Shown here in pieces: positions 56,808 through 64,000 of a stretch of 64,000 nucleotides of DNA. The stretch is from Microbacterium testaceum (GTDB taxonomy: Bacteria > Actinomycetota > Actinomycetes > Actinomycetales > Microbacteriaceae). Numbering within the stretch: position 1 is the first letter of the stretch; every line of letters starts with the position of its first letter. The position numbers were made by a program, and so were the translations under genes. The stretch lies in NCBI RefSeq assembly GCF_006539145.1, contig NZ_BJML01000006.1, positions 1 through 64,000 of the forward strand. Direction: 5' to 3'. The notes beneath the pieces are model-generated. The model searched no databases and had not been told where the DNA came from. It saw only the letters and a program-made list of their open reading frames with translations.

Positions 56808-57725
56808 TCACGCGTGACGCGAATCGTGCTCCACGTGCCCCGCGGGCTCGAGTTGGAACGTCGAGTGTGCGACATCGAAATGATCGGCGAGGCACGTCTG
56901 GAGCGAGCCGAGGATCGCGGCGGCACGGCCGTCGGCGAGCGCGGCATCGTCGACGATCACGTGGGCGCTGAAGACCGGGGCGCCGCGAGTGAGCTGCCAC
57001 ACGTGCACGTCATGCACGTCGACCACCCCGTCGGCCTCGCGCAGATGTTCCCGGATCTCGGCCACGTGCACCCCGACCGGGGCCGACTCCGTCAGCACCA
57101 CGACGACCTCGCGCAGCAGGCCGATGGCCCGCGGAACGATGAGTATCGCGATCAGCAGAGAGGCGATGGCATCCGCCTGCGTGAACCCCGTCGTCACGAT
57201 GACGAGGGCCGCGACGATCACCGCGACCGATCCGATGAGATCTCCCAGCACCTCGAGGTACGCGCCACGCACGTTGATGCTGCGCTTCTGCGCGCGTGAC
57301 AGCAGGAACATCGACACGGCGTTGGCGATCATGCCGACGGTGGCGACGACGAGCATCAGCCCGCCCTGCACCTCCGCCTCGGCCGGGGTGAGCAGGCGCT
57401 GCACCGCTTCGACACCGACCCACGCGCACAGCACGATCAGGATCACGCCGTTCGCGAGAGCGCCGAGCACCTCTGCGCGCTGGTACCCGAAGGTGCGCCG
57501 ATCATCGGCGGGCCGTGCGGCGATCGCGGTGGCGATGAGTGCGACCACCAGCGCCGCGGCGTCGGTGAACATGTGCGCGGCGTCGGCGAGGAGCGCGAGC
57601 GAGCCCGTGAGGATGGCTCCGACGATCTGCACCACCATCACCGTGGCGGTCAGCGCCAGGGCCGTCGCGAGCAGGCGCCTGTTGCCGGCATCCCGGATGC
57701 CGCCGGAGGGCGCGTGATCGTGCAT
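56808..57725 (-). CDS. Cation diffusion facilitator metal exporter
   Basis: A CDF protein of 305 aa (CzcD/ZitB type). Six helices are followed by a C-terminal cytoplasmic domain. Metal-site residues are in LADAAHMFTDAAAL (His and Asp, near 50) and in the later helix 5. It exchanges Zn, Co or Cd for protons. TAGCCT stands 6 bases before the ATG (leaderless). The His/Asp-rich start MHDHAPSGG may bind metal. Confidence 0.93.
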   Translation of the reverse strand: MHDHAPSGGIRDAGNRRLLATALALTATVMVVQIVGAILTGSLALLADAAHMFTDAAALVVALIATAIAARPADDRRTFGYQRAEVLGALANGVILIVLCAWVGVEAVQRLLTPAEAEVQGGLMLVVATVGMIANAVSMFLLSRAQKRSINVRGAYLEVLGDLIGSVAVIVAALVIVTTGFTQADAIASLLIAILIVPRAIGLLREVVVVLTESAPVGVHVAEIREHLREADGVVDVHDVHVWQLTRGAPVFSAHVIVDDAALADGRAAAILGSLQTCLADHFDVAHSTFQLEPAGHVEHDSRHA

Positions 57726-57805
57726 AGCTCCAGGCTAGAGCGGTCATAGGCTCCGCTGCGGGGGTTCGGCGCAGTCGGGAATGAGAACCGGTGTCGGTCT
57801 CGTTC

Positions 57806-58402
57806 TCAGAGCCCCCGAAGCAGCGGCGCCAGCTCCCGGAACGCCCGCGCCCGGTGCGACGCGGCGTTCTTCTCCGCCGCCGTCCACTCGCCGACCGTCC
57901 GCTCCTGTCCAGCCGGCTGACCGTCGGGGACGAAGATCGGGTCGTAGCCGAATCCACCGGGGCCCGCCGGCGCGGTCGCCAGCCGGCCGGGCCAGCGGCC
58001 CTCGACCGTCTGCTCGGTGCCATCCGGATGCACGAGCGCGATCACCGACACGAACTGTGCCGTACGGTGCGGGTCGGCCACATCGGAGAGCTGATCGAGC
58101 AGCAGCTCGAGATTCGCCGTGGCGTCCTTCTTGTGCCCGGCCCAGTACGCCGAGAAGACCCCCGGCGATCCGCCCAACACGTCGACGGCCACGCCGGAGT
58201 CGTCGGCCAGCGCCGGCAGACCCGTGTGCGCCGCCGCCGCTCGCGCCTTGATCAGTGCGTTCGCGGCGAAGGTGACGCCGTCTTCGATCGGCTCCGGACC
58301 GTCGTAGCCGACCACCTCAAGGTCGGGACGCACCTCGGCGACGATCGCCTGGAACTCCTCGACCTTGTGCGCGTTGTGCGTGGCCAGAACGATGCGAGAC
58401 AC
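57806..58402 (-). CDS. rdgB: XTP/dITP diphosphatase
   Basis: A HAM1/RdgB enzyme of 198 aa that removes non-canonical purine triphosphates. Signatures are VLATHNAHKVEEF at the start, LADDSGVAVDVLGG near 65 and GGFGYDPIFVPDG near 152. GTG 58402 begins one base after the rph stop. Last gene of murI-rph-rdgB. Confidence 0.96.
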   Translation of the reverse strand: MSRIVLATHNAHKVEEFQAIVAEVRPDLEVVGYDGPEPIEDGVTFAANALIKARAAAAHTGLPALADDSGVAVDVLGGSPGVFSAYWAGHKKDATANLELLLDQLSDVADPHRTAQFVSVIALVHPDGTEQTVEGRWPGRLATAPAGPGGFGYDPIFVPDGQPAGQERTVGEWTAAEKNAASHRARAFRELAPLLRGL

Positions 58403-58403
58403 G

Positions 58404-59129
58404 TCAGCCCTCGAGCACCGAGGTCTGGATGCCGCGCAGCTCGGCGCAGCCGTTCACACCCAGCTCGAGCAGCTGATCGAGCTCGCGCTTGTCGAACGGC
58501 GCGCCCTCGGCGGTGCCCTGCACCTCGACGAACAGGCCACGGCCGGTGACGACGACGTTCATGTCGGTCTCGGCCCGCACGTCCTCGACGTAGGCCAGGT
58601 CGAGCATGGGCTCACCGTCGATGATGCCCACCGAGACCGCGGCGACCGAGTCGCGCAGCACCTCGGCCCGCTGACCGATGAACTTCTTCTCGCGCCCCCA
58701 GGCGATGGCATCCGCCAAGGCCACGTACGCACCCGTGATCGCGGCGGTGCGCGTGCCCCCGTCGGCCTGCAGCACGTCGCAGTCGATCACGATCGTGTTC
58801 TCGCCGAGCGCTTTGGTGTCGACGACGGCGCGAAGCGCACGACCGATCAGGCGCGAGATCTCGTGGGTGCGCCCGCCGACCTTGCCCTTGATCGACTCGC
58901 GGTCGTTGCGGCTGTTCGTGGCGCGCGGGAGCATCGCGTACTCCGCCGTGACCCAGCCCTTGCCCTTGCCGGTCAGCCAGCGCGGAACACCGTTCGTGAA
59001 CGACGCGGTGCACAGCACCTTGGTGCCGCCGAACGTGACGAGGGCCGAGCCCTCGGCGTGAGCCGACCAGCCGCGCTCGATGGTGACGGGACGGAGCTGG
59101 TCGTTGGTGCGACCGTCTTTGCGGGTCAT
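58404..59129 (-). CDS. rph: Ribonuclease PH
   Basis: A phosphorolytic 3' exonuclease of 241 aa that trims tRNA ends. Diagnostic segments are [20 protein letters not shown], the [19 protein letters not shown] near 126 and [17 protein letters not shown] near 180. It lies between murI and rdgB, a widely conserved order. Confidence 0.97.
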   Translation of the reverse strand: MTRKDGRTNDQLRPVTIERGWSAHAEGSALVTFGGTKVLCTASFTNGVPRWLTGKGKGWVTAEYAMLPRATNSRNDRESIKGKVGGRTHEISRLIGRALRAVVDTKALGENTIVIDCDVLQADGGTRTAAITGAYVALADAIAWGREKKFIGQRAEVLRDSVAAVSVGIIDGEPMLDLAYVEDVRAETDMNVVVTGRGLFVEVQGTAEGAPFDKRELDQLLELGVNGCAELRGIQTSVLEG

Positions 59130-59164
59130 GGGTCCTCCAGAGGAACGGGAATGGATGCCGCGAC

Positions 59165-59983
59165 TCAGCGCGGCAGGTCGATGGCGCCGGTCTGCACGAG
59201 CTGCACCTCCCGCACCTCGCGGCCCATGAGACGGTGAGCCAGGCGCAGGAAATCGTCGGCGGATGAGCCGGTGGCCTCGTAGCGGGCGGTGGGCACGGCA
59301 TCCGGAGTCGCGAGAAGGTCACGCGACACGAGCTGGCGGTACACGTCTTTCGCGGTCTCGCTGTCGCTCGAGACCAGGCTCACCTCGGAGCCCATCACGT
59401 AACTGATGGCGCCCTCGAGGAACGGGTAGTGCGTGCAGCCGAGCACGAGAGTGTCGACGCCGGCGTGACGGAGCGGCGCGAGGTACCGTTCGGCCGTGGC
59501 GAGCACGTCGGGTGAGTCGGTGACGCCGGCCTCGACGAACTCGACGAAGCGCGGGCACGCCTCGGCGAACACCGTCAGGCGCTCGTTGACTTCGAGCATG
59601 TCCTGGTAGGCGCGCGAACCGATCGTGCCGACGGTGCCGATCACACCGATGCGGCCGTTGCGGGTGGTCGACATGGCGGTGCGGACGGCGGGGCCGATGA
59701 CCTCGACCACCGGGACGTCGTAGCGCTCGCGCGCGTCGCGGAGCATCGCGGCCGAGGCGGTGTTGCACGCGATCACGAGCATCTTCACGCCCTGTTCGAC
59801 GAGGGTGTCGAGCACCTCGAGCGCGTATTTGCGGACGTCGGCGATGGGTTTGGGGCCGTAGGGCGAGCGGGCGGTGTCGCCGATGTAGAGGATGGACTCG
59901 CGCGGCAGCTGCTGAGAGACGGCCCGGGCGACGGTGAGTCCGCCGACCCCTGAGTCGAAGATCCCGATCGGCGCGTCGTTCAT
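59165..59983 (-). CDS. murI: Glutamate racemase
   Basis: An enzyme of 272 aa that makes D-glutamate for peptidoglycan. The start [17 protein letters not shown] and the two catalytic Cys segments, [11 protein letters not shown] (near 72) and [13 protein letters not shown] (near 184), are intact. TAGGCT lies 8 bases before the ATG. It heads the murI-rph-rdgB group and is divergent from the nicotinate phosphoribosyltransferase gene across a 403-base gap filled with repeats. Confidence 0.97.
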   Translation of the reverse strand: MNDAPIGIFDSGVGGLTVARAVSQQLPRESILYIGDTARSPYGPKPIADVRKYALEVLDTLVEQGVKMLVIACNTASAAMLRDARERYDVPVVEVIGPAVRTAMSTTRNGRIGVIGTVGTIGSRAYQDMLEVNERLTVFAEACPRFVEFVEAGVTDSPDVLATAERYLAPLRHAGVDTLVLGCTHYPFLEGAISYVMGSEVSLVSSDSETAKDVYRQLVSRDLLATPDAVPTARYEATGSSADDFLRLAHRLMGREVREVQLVQTGAIDLPR

Positions 59984-60037
59984 AGGGCTCCAGCCTACCG
60001 GGAGGGGGTGGGACGGGCTGGTCTGCGGCGTCGCGTG

Positions 60038-60123
60038 GTACCGAACTCCTGAGAAACGAGGCGAAGAGCCGCCATGTGCTGCCGTTCGGCCGTCTCACGG
60101 TCGAAAAGTCAGGAGTTTCGCAC
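60038..60123. repeat. Inverted-repeat element, AACTCCTGA family, copy 2
   Basis: Ends GTACCGAACTCCTGA (60038-60052) and the inverse of GTGCGAAACTCCTGA (60109-60123) match at 12 of 15 positions. The interior is related to that of copy 3 in reverse orientation (both contain GCCATG and TGCCGT). It lies upstream of murI. Confidence 0.78.
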
Positions 60124-60230
60124 GACGCGGCGCGGGGGTGGCGCGAGGGTGGCCGGCGGCGCGAGGGTGGCCGGGGACGCGGGTGCGGCGCGCGGGTGGC
60201 CCGGGACGCGGGTGGCCGCGGGCGCGGGGC
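60124..60230. repeat. GC-rich degenerate tandem array between two inverted repeats
   Basis: About six diverged units of roughly 17 bases around GCGCGAGGGTGGCCGG fill the space between copies 2 and 3. The region is almost purely G and C and has no convincing gene. Confidence 0.7.
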
Positions 60231-60317
60231 GTGCGAAACTCCTGAGGAAATCCGACGGTTCGCGGTGCCACGGCATCCATGGCTCGCATCCGCCCCGAAA
60301 GTTCAGGAGTTCGGTAC
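60231..60317. repeat. Inverted-repeat element, AACTCCTGA family, copy 3
   Basis: GTGCGAAACTCCTGA (60231-60245) is the exact inverse of the right end of copy 2, and its right end (60303-60317) is the exact inverse of the left end of copy 2. Copies 2 and 3 are therefore an inverted pair, about 280 bases in all. It ends 70 bases before the start of the phosphoribosyltransferase gene. Confidence 0.78.
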
Positions 60318-60386
60318 GCCGGGCGGCGACTGTCAAGCGCGGGGGTCCGCGCGGGCACGGCCACGGGGCCGCAATATGCTGGCGCC

Positions 60387-61712
60387 ATGAGCCGCAGCAC
60401 CGCCCTGCACACCGACCGTTACGAACTCACGATGCTCGACGCGGCGCTCCGCGACGGCACGGCCTCGCGCCGTTGCGTGTTCGAGGTGTTCGGCCGACGC
60501 CTGTCGGGTGGGCGCCGGTTCGGCGTGGTCGCGGGGACGGGGCGTCTGCTCGAAGCGATCCGGGACTTCCGATTCGGCGACGACGAGCTGCGTTACCTTC
60601 GCGACAACCGGGTGGTGGATGCCACGACCCTCGACTTCCTGGCCGATTACCGGTTCACGGGCTCGGTGACGGGCTACCGCGAGGGCGAGGTCTACTTCCC
60701 CGGCTCTCCCCTGCTCACGATCGAGGGGACATTCGCCGAGGCCGTGCTGCTCGAGACGCTCGCGCTCAGCATCCTGAACTACGACTCCGCCGTCGCCACC
60801 GCGGCCGCCCGCATGAGCGTGGCCGCGGGTGACCGGCCGCTCGCCGAGATGGGTTCGCGTCGCGCGAGCGAGGAGGCCGCTGTCGCAGCCGCTCGCGCGG
60901 CGTACATCGCCGGCTTCTCGGCGACCAGCAATCTCGAGGCCGGCCGTCGCTGGGGCGTGCCGACCATGGGCACGGCTGCTCACGCGTGGACGCTGCTGCA
61001 CGACAGCGAGGAGGACGCGTTCCGCTCTCAGGTCGACGCGCTCGGCGCGGGAACGACCCTGCTCATCGACACCTACGACATCACCGAGGGCGTGAAGACG
61101 GCCGTCCGCGTCGCCGGCACCGATCTGGGCGGGGTGCGCATCGACTCGGGTGACCTGCCGATCGTCGCGGGCGAGGTACGCGCGCTCCTCGACGAGCTGG
61201 ACGCGACGAACACGCGCATCACCGTCACGAGCGACCTCGACGAGTACGCGCTCGCGGCTCTGGCGGCCTCCCCCGTCGACTCGTACGGCGTGGGCACCTC
61301 GGTCGCGACCGGGTCGGGCGTGCCGACCGCGGGGCTCGTCTTCAAGCTCGTGGCGCGCGAGGCCGCCGACGGTTCGTGGGTGGGCGTGGCCAAGGCATCC
61401 GCACAGAAGGCCTCCCACGGCGGGCGCAAGGCCGCCTTCCGCACGCTGGACTCGGGCACGGCGACCTCGGAGCTCGTCGTCGTCAGCGATGGGTTCGAGG
61501 AGCTCTCGACGGCGGCGGAGCACCCCGACGCCCGCGCCCTGCAGGCGATGCTCATGCAGAACGGAGAGGCGGATGCCGGCGCTCTCGGCTCAGCCGGCGT
61601 GCAGGCTGCTCGGGCGCACCATTCGCGCGTCCGCGAGGAGCTCCCCGTTCGCGCGCTCGCGTTGAGCAAGGCCGACCCCGCGCTGCCGACGGAATATCGC
61701 GAGGCGGTCTAG
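60387..61712 (+). CDS. pncB: Nicotinate phosphoribosyltransferase
   Basis: A protein of 441 aa that couples nicotinate to phosphoribosyl pyrophosphate for NAD salvage. Signatures are HTDRYELTMLDAAL at the start, FEVFGRRL, ASEEAAVAAARAAYIAGF near 155 and VRIDSGDLP near 250. TATGCT (60375-60380) is 6 bases before the ATG, so the mRNA is probably leaderless. Confidence 0.94.
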   Translation: MSRSTALHTDRYELTMLDAALRDGTASRRCVFEVFGRRLSGGRRFGVVAGTGRLLEAIRDFRFGDDELRYLRDNRVVDATTLDFLADYRFTGSVTGYREGEVYFPGSPLLTIEGTFAEAVLLETLALSILNYDSAVATAAARMSVAAGDRPLAEMGSRRASEEAAVAAARAAYIAGFSATSNLEAGRRWGVPTMGTAAHAWTLLHDSEEDAFRSQVDALGAGTTLLIDTYDITEGVKTAVRVAGTDLGGVRIDSGDLPIVAGEVRALLDELDATNTRITVTSDLDEYALAALAASPVDSYGVGTSVATGSGVPTAGLVFKLVAREAADGSWVGVAKASAQKASHGGRKAAFRTLDSGTATSELVVVSDGFEELSTAAEHPDARALQAMLMQNGEADAGALGSAGVQAARAHHSRVREELPVRALALSKADPALPTEYREAV

Positions 61713-61755
61713 CGACGCACGGCTGGCCCGCGCGCGGCGTCGTCCGTCGCACGGA

Positions 61756-61820
61756 CACGCGAGGGGCCGACAGACGTCGCCGAGCGCAAGCCGGCGTGAC
61801 TTCTCTCGGCCCCTCACGTG
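61756..61820. repeat. Inverted-repeat element, CGTGAGGGGCC family, copy 2
   Basis: The 15-base arms 61756-61770 and 61806-61820 match at 14 positions, with 35 bases between. On the minus strand it begins CACGTGAGGGGCC, sharing 11 bases with the element at 50.4 kb. It lies between two convergent genes and may serve as their terminator. Confidence 0.72.
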
Positions 61821-61833
61821 GGAGCCAGGAACC

Positions 61834-62100
61834 TCAGTTGATGAGGGACTCGTAGATCTCTTTGCACTGCGGGCAGACCGGGAACTTCTCGGGGTCGCGC
61901 CCGGGCGTCCATTTCTTGCCGCACAGGGCCCGAACCGGCTTGCCGCTGAGGGCGGACTCGAGGATCTTGTCCTTCTTCACGTAATGCGAGAAACGCTCGT
62001 GGTCACCGGGCTCGATGTTCTCTTCGCGGATGAGCTCTTCGAGCTCACGATCCAGGGTCGCGAGACCCCCGCTGTCGGGACTGTCGAGAGGCGTGCTCAT
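61834..62100 (-). CDS. DUF3039 domain protein
   Basis: A protein of 88 aa with the pattern ALCGKKW...FPVCPQCKEIY: one Cys, then a CxxC pair, probably a small zinc site. This matches DUF3039, a family confined to actinobacteria. TACACT lies 8 bases before the ATG. Function unknown. Confidence 0.88.
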   Translation of the reverse strand: MSTPLDSPDSGGLATLDRELEELIREENIEPGDHERFSHYVKKDKILESALSGKPVRALCGKKWTPGRDPEKFPVCPQCKEIYESLIN

Positions 62101-62151
62101 GGAGAGCCAGTGTAGCCGCGGTCAGCCCCGAACGGTCGGCCGGGACCGAGG

Positions 62152-63714
62152 TCAGGTCGCTTCTGCGAACTCCATGAGGCGCGTTCCGCGGCGCTCGAAC
62201 AGCGCCGCGCCGATGGCGACACCGGCCACGAGCACGATCGCTCCCGCACCGACGCCGACCCACAGGGCGATAATCGTGTCGACGGTCTCGCCGTTGATCG
62301 CCTGCCAGGTCAGCCACGCGGCGGGCGACGCCGCGGCGATCGCGCCGACCATCACGAGGCCCTGGGCCACGACGCCGCCAGAGCCCGTGCGCTGCGGCTG
62401 TTGGAAGGGGCTGTCGCCCGGCCGCGAGACCGCGTACGGCGCCACGACCGACGAGATGCTCGACAGGCCCAGACCGGCGAGGAACAGTGCCGCGCACACG
62501 CCGACCATGGCGGGGAAGATCGCCCAGCGCCCGTGGGCCACGACGGCGAGCGGCAGCGTGACGGCGAGGATCGGGATGCCGATGAGCAGCACGGGCACGA
62601 GACGCCCGATGCGGTCGGGAGCGCCGCGCATGCCGCTGGCGATGTGCATCCAGAGGGCGGTGGAGTCGTAGGCGAGGTCGTTGTGCGGCAGCCACCCGAA
62701 GAACAACGCCATGATCGGCACCGGCAGCAGCACGGCGAGCTCGAACGGGACGCCCGCGACGAGCAGCGGCACCGTCGAGACGACGGCGGCGATCGGCACG
62801 ATGATGACGTTGACGAGGTAACGGCGGTCGCGCAGCCAGTACGAGAGGCTGCGGGCGGCGACCGCTCCCCCGGGCGTGCCGGGAAGGATGGCGAACCACC
62901 CGAGGCCTCCCCGCTCGCGCACGGCGACCGGTCGGCGGGTGGTGGTCAGCAGGACGTCGACGAGCACGAACCAGGCGAGCGCCAGCAGGACAACGGTGGC
63001 CAGCGCCACGACGAAGCTGCCGACGGCCGCTCCGGCCGAGGGAGCCAGGGCGATGCCCCATGCGGCGCCGATCGGCGTCCACGCGAGCACCTCGGCGGCC
63101 GAGGCGAGCTGCGAGGGCACGACACCCCGCCACTCGAGCGAACCGAGGAAGACACCCACCGGCACGACGACGACGAGCACCGCGATCAGGTACACGCCGA
63201 CGAGTTCACGCGACTGTCGCGGCCGCTGCACGAGGGCGCCGAGCGCCATGCTCACGCGAGCGAACAGCACGCAGGTGGCGAGGCCCAGGACGACGGATGC
63301 CACGCTCGCCCAGGCCGAGGCGCCGTGCGCGCCCCACGCGATGGCCAGGCTGACCCCGAGAACGAGAACCACCAGCACCGGCACGCTGAGGAATCCGGCG
63401 AGGAGCAGCGCTGCGGCCAGGGGCCGGGGCTCGGGACCGACGACGGCGAAACGTCGCGGGTCGAGGGGGTCGATCGAGGCGGTCACGGGAGGACCGACCG
63501 CGAAGCCGAGGGTCACCGCCGATCCCGCGAGAACGGTGACGACGGCCGTGGTGAGGGGGCTGGCATCCGCGAGACCGGCCGCGCTGCGGGCAGCTACGAC
63601 AGTGGCGGCGATCAGGATGACGATGCCGATGGCGCGCCGGAGGACTTCGCGCCGGTCGCCCCGGAGGGCGCCGAGCATCATCGCGAGTCTCAGGCGGAGA
63701 ACGTGTGCAACCAC
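62152..63714 (-). CDS. ABC exporter membrane protein
   Basis: A protein of 520 aa with at least 10 hydrophobic helices arranged in two halves, as in ABC-2 style exporter permeases with a fused duplication. The GTG start lies 25 bases inside the end of the upstream ATPase gene, so the two are translated together. A shorter start (ATG in MMLGALRGDRREV) is possible. The substrate is not evident. Confidence 0.82.
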   Translation of the reverse strand: MVAHVLRLRLAMMLGALRGDRREVLRRAIGIVILIAATVVAARSAAGLADASPLTTAVVTVLAGSAVTLGFAVGPPVTASIDPLDPRRFAVVGPEPRPLAAALLLAGFLSVPVLVVLVLGVSLAIAWGAHGASAWASVASVVLGLATCVLFARVSMALGALVQRPRQSRELVGVYLIAVLVVVVPVGVFLGSLEWRGVVPSQLASAAEVLAWTPIGAAWGIALAPSAGAAVGSFVVALATVVLLALAWFVLVDVLLTTTRRPVAVRERGGLGWFAILPGTPGGAVAARSLSYWLRDRRYLVNVIIVPIAAVVSTVPLLVAGVPFELAVLLPVPIMALFFGWLPHNDLAYDSTALWMHIASGMRGAPDRIGRLVPVLLIGIPILAVTLPLAVVAHGRWAIFPAMVGVCAALFLAGLGLSSISSVVAPYAVSRPGDSPFQQPQRTGSGGVVAQGLVMVGAIAAASPAAWLTWQAINGETVDTIIALWVGVGAGAIVLVAGVAIGAALFERRGTRLMEFAEAT

Positions 63715-64000
63715 TCGAGGCCCTCCACGTCGCCGAGCCCACCGGACAGCTCCCGGAAGCGCTCTTCGAGCGTTCCTTCGCCGCGCACCTCGTCGACGGT
63801 GCCCTCGGCGAGCACCTGCCCCGACACGATGACGGCCACGCGGGAGCAGACGCGCTCGACGAGTTCCATGCCGTGGCTCGAGAGGATGACGGTGCCCCCG
63901 TGCTCGACGTAGGTGCTCAGGATGTCGAGGATCACGCCGCTCGACACGGGGTCGACGGCCTCGAACGGCTCGTCGAGCACGAGCAGACGCGGGGAGTGGA
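63690..64000 (-). CDS. ABC exporter ATP-binding protein, C-terminal part
   Basis: The window ends inside this gene; about 103 C-terminal residues are present. Visible are Walker B LLVLDEPFEAVDP, the D-loop that follows and the switch His in LSSHGMELVERVCSRV. The 5' part lies beyond 64000. It should drive the adjacent membrane protein. Confidence 0.88.
   Translation of the reverse strand, partial: HSPRLLVLDEPFEAVDPVSSGVILDILSTYVEHGGTVILSSHGMELVERVCSRVAVIVSGQVLAEGTVDEVRGEGTLEERFRELSGGLGDVEGLEWLHTFSA

Overview
The window is high-GC DNA (about 70% G+C by eye) with ATG, GTG and probable CTG starts, many start codons lying only 6-7 bases behind a TANNNT -10 box, and gene orders typical of Actinomycetota: prfB-ftsE-ftsX-smpB with ssrA nearby, murI-rph-rdgB, ilvD-ilvBNC, and Ku next to a three-domain LigD. 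Together with the lpqC-like esterase, the DUF3039 protein and the PTS fructose operon this points to the family Microbacteriaceae, most likely Microbacterium. That assignment is an inference. No phage, insertion sequence or CRISPR array is visible; this looks like ordinary chromosome.

Layout. 1-5.3 kb: tRNA-Glu, a metallo-beta-lactamase-fold hydrolase and a fructose operon (fruR-fruK-fruA-ptsH) on the minus strand. 5.3-10.1 kb: an iron-siderophore-type ABC importer behind a possible iron box, then small lipoproteins and an LpqC-like esterase. 10.1-16.3 kb: tRNA-Gln beside gltX, a LysR regulator divergent from a class V aminotransferase, an MFS pump and an FAH-family hydrolase. 16.7-29.5 kb: amino-acid biosynthesis (ilvE, leuB, serA, ilvC, ilvN, ilvB, ilvD), interrupted by a TetR/MFS pair and small membrane proteins. 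29.6-32 kb: otsA and otsB, which make trehalose, separated by a coupled 22-codon mini-ORF. 32.4-35.9 kb: acetoacetate use (CoA-transferase subunits and thiolase) opposite an IclR regulator. 35.9-43.4 kb: a MarR/MFS pair, NUDIX hydrolase, tRNA-Lys, hisN-like phosphatase and several small proteins. 43.4-49.1 kb: ribosome rescue and cell division (ssrA, smpB, ftsX, ftsE, prfB). 49.1-56 kb: MFS, quinone oxidoreductase, tRNA-Leu, DedA and the NHEJ pair Ku/LigD. 56-64 kb: GNAT, CDF metal efflux, rdgB, rph, murI, a nicotinate phosphoribosyltransferase, DUF3039 and an ABC exporter cut by the window end.

The coding content is mostly housekeeping. The unexplained structure lies between and across genes. 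First, at least eight intergenic inverted-repeat elements of about 65-95 bases fall into five sequence families; two families occur as pairs flanking GC-rich degenerate tandem arrays. Second, the 7-mer GGATGCC is scattered through the window on both strands far more often than base composition predicts, and is often paired head-to-head in terminators, as uptake sequences are in other bacteria. Third, a 67-bp duplication at the otsA/otsB junction has made a translationally coupled mini-ORF. Fourth, leaderless promoters are very common. No clearly new enzymatic or defence system was found.
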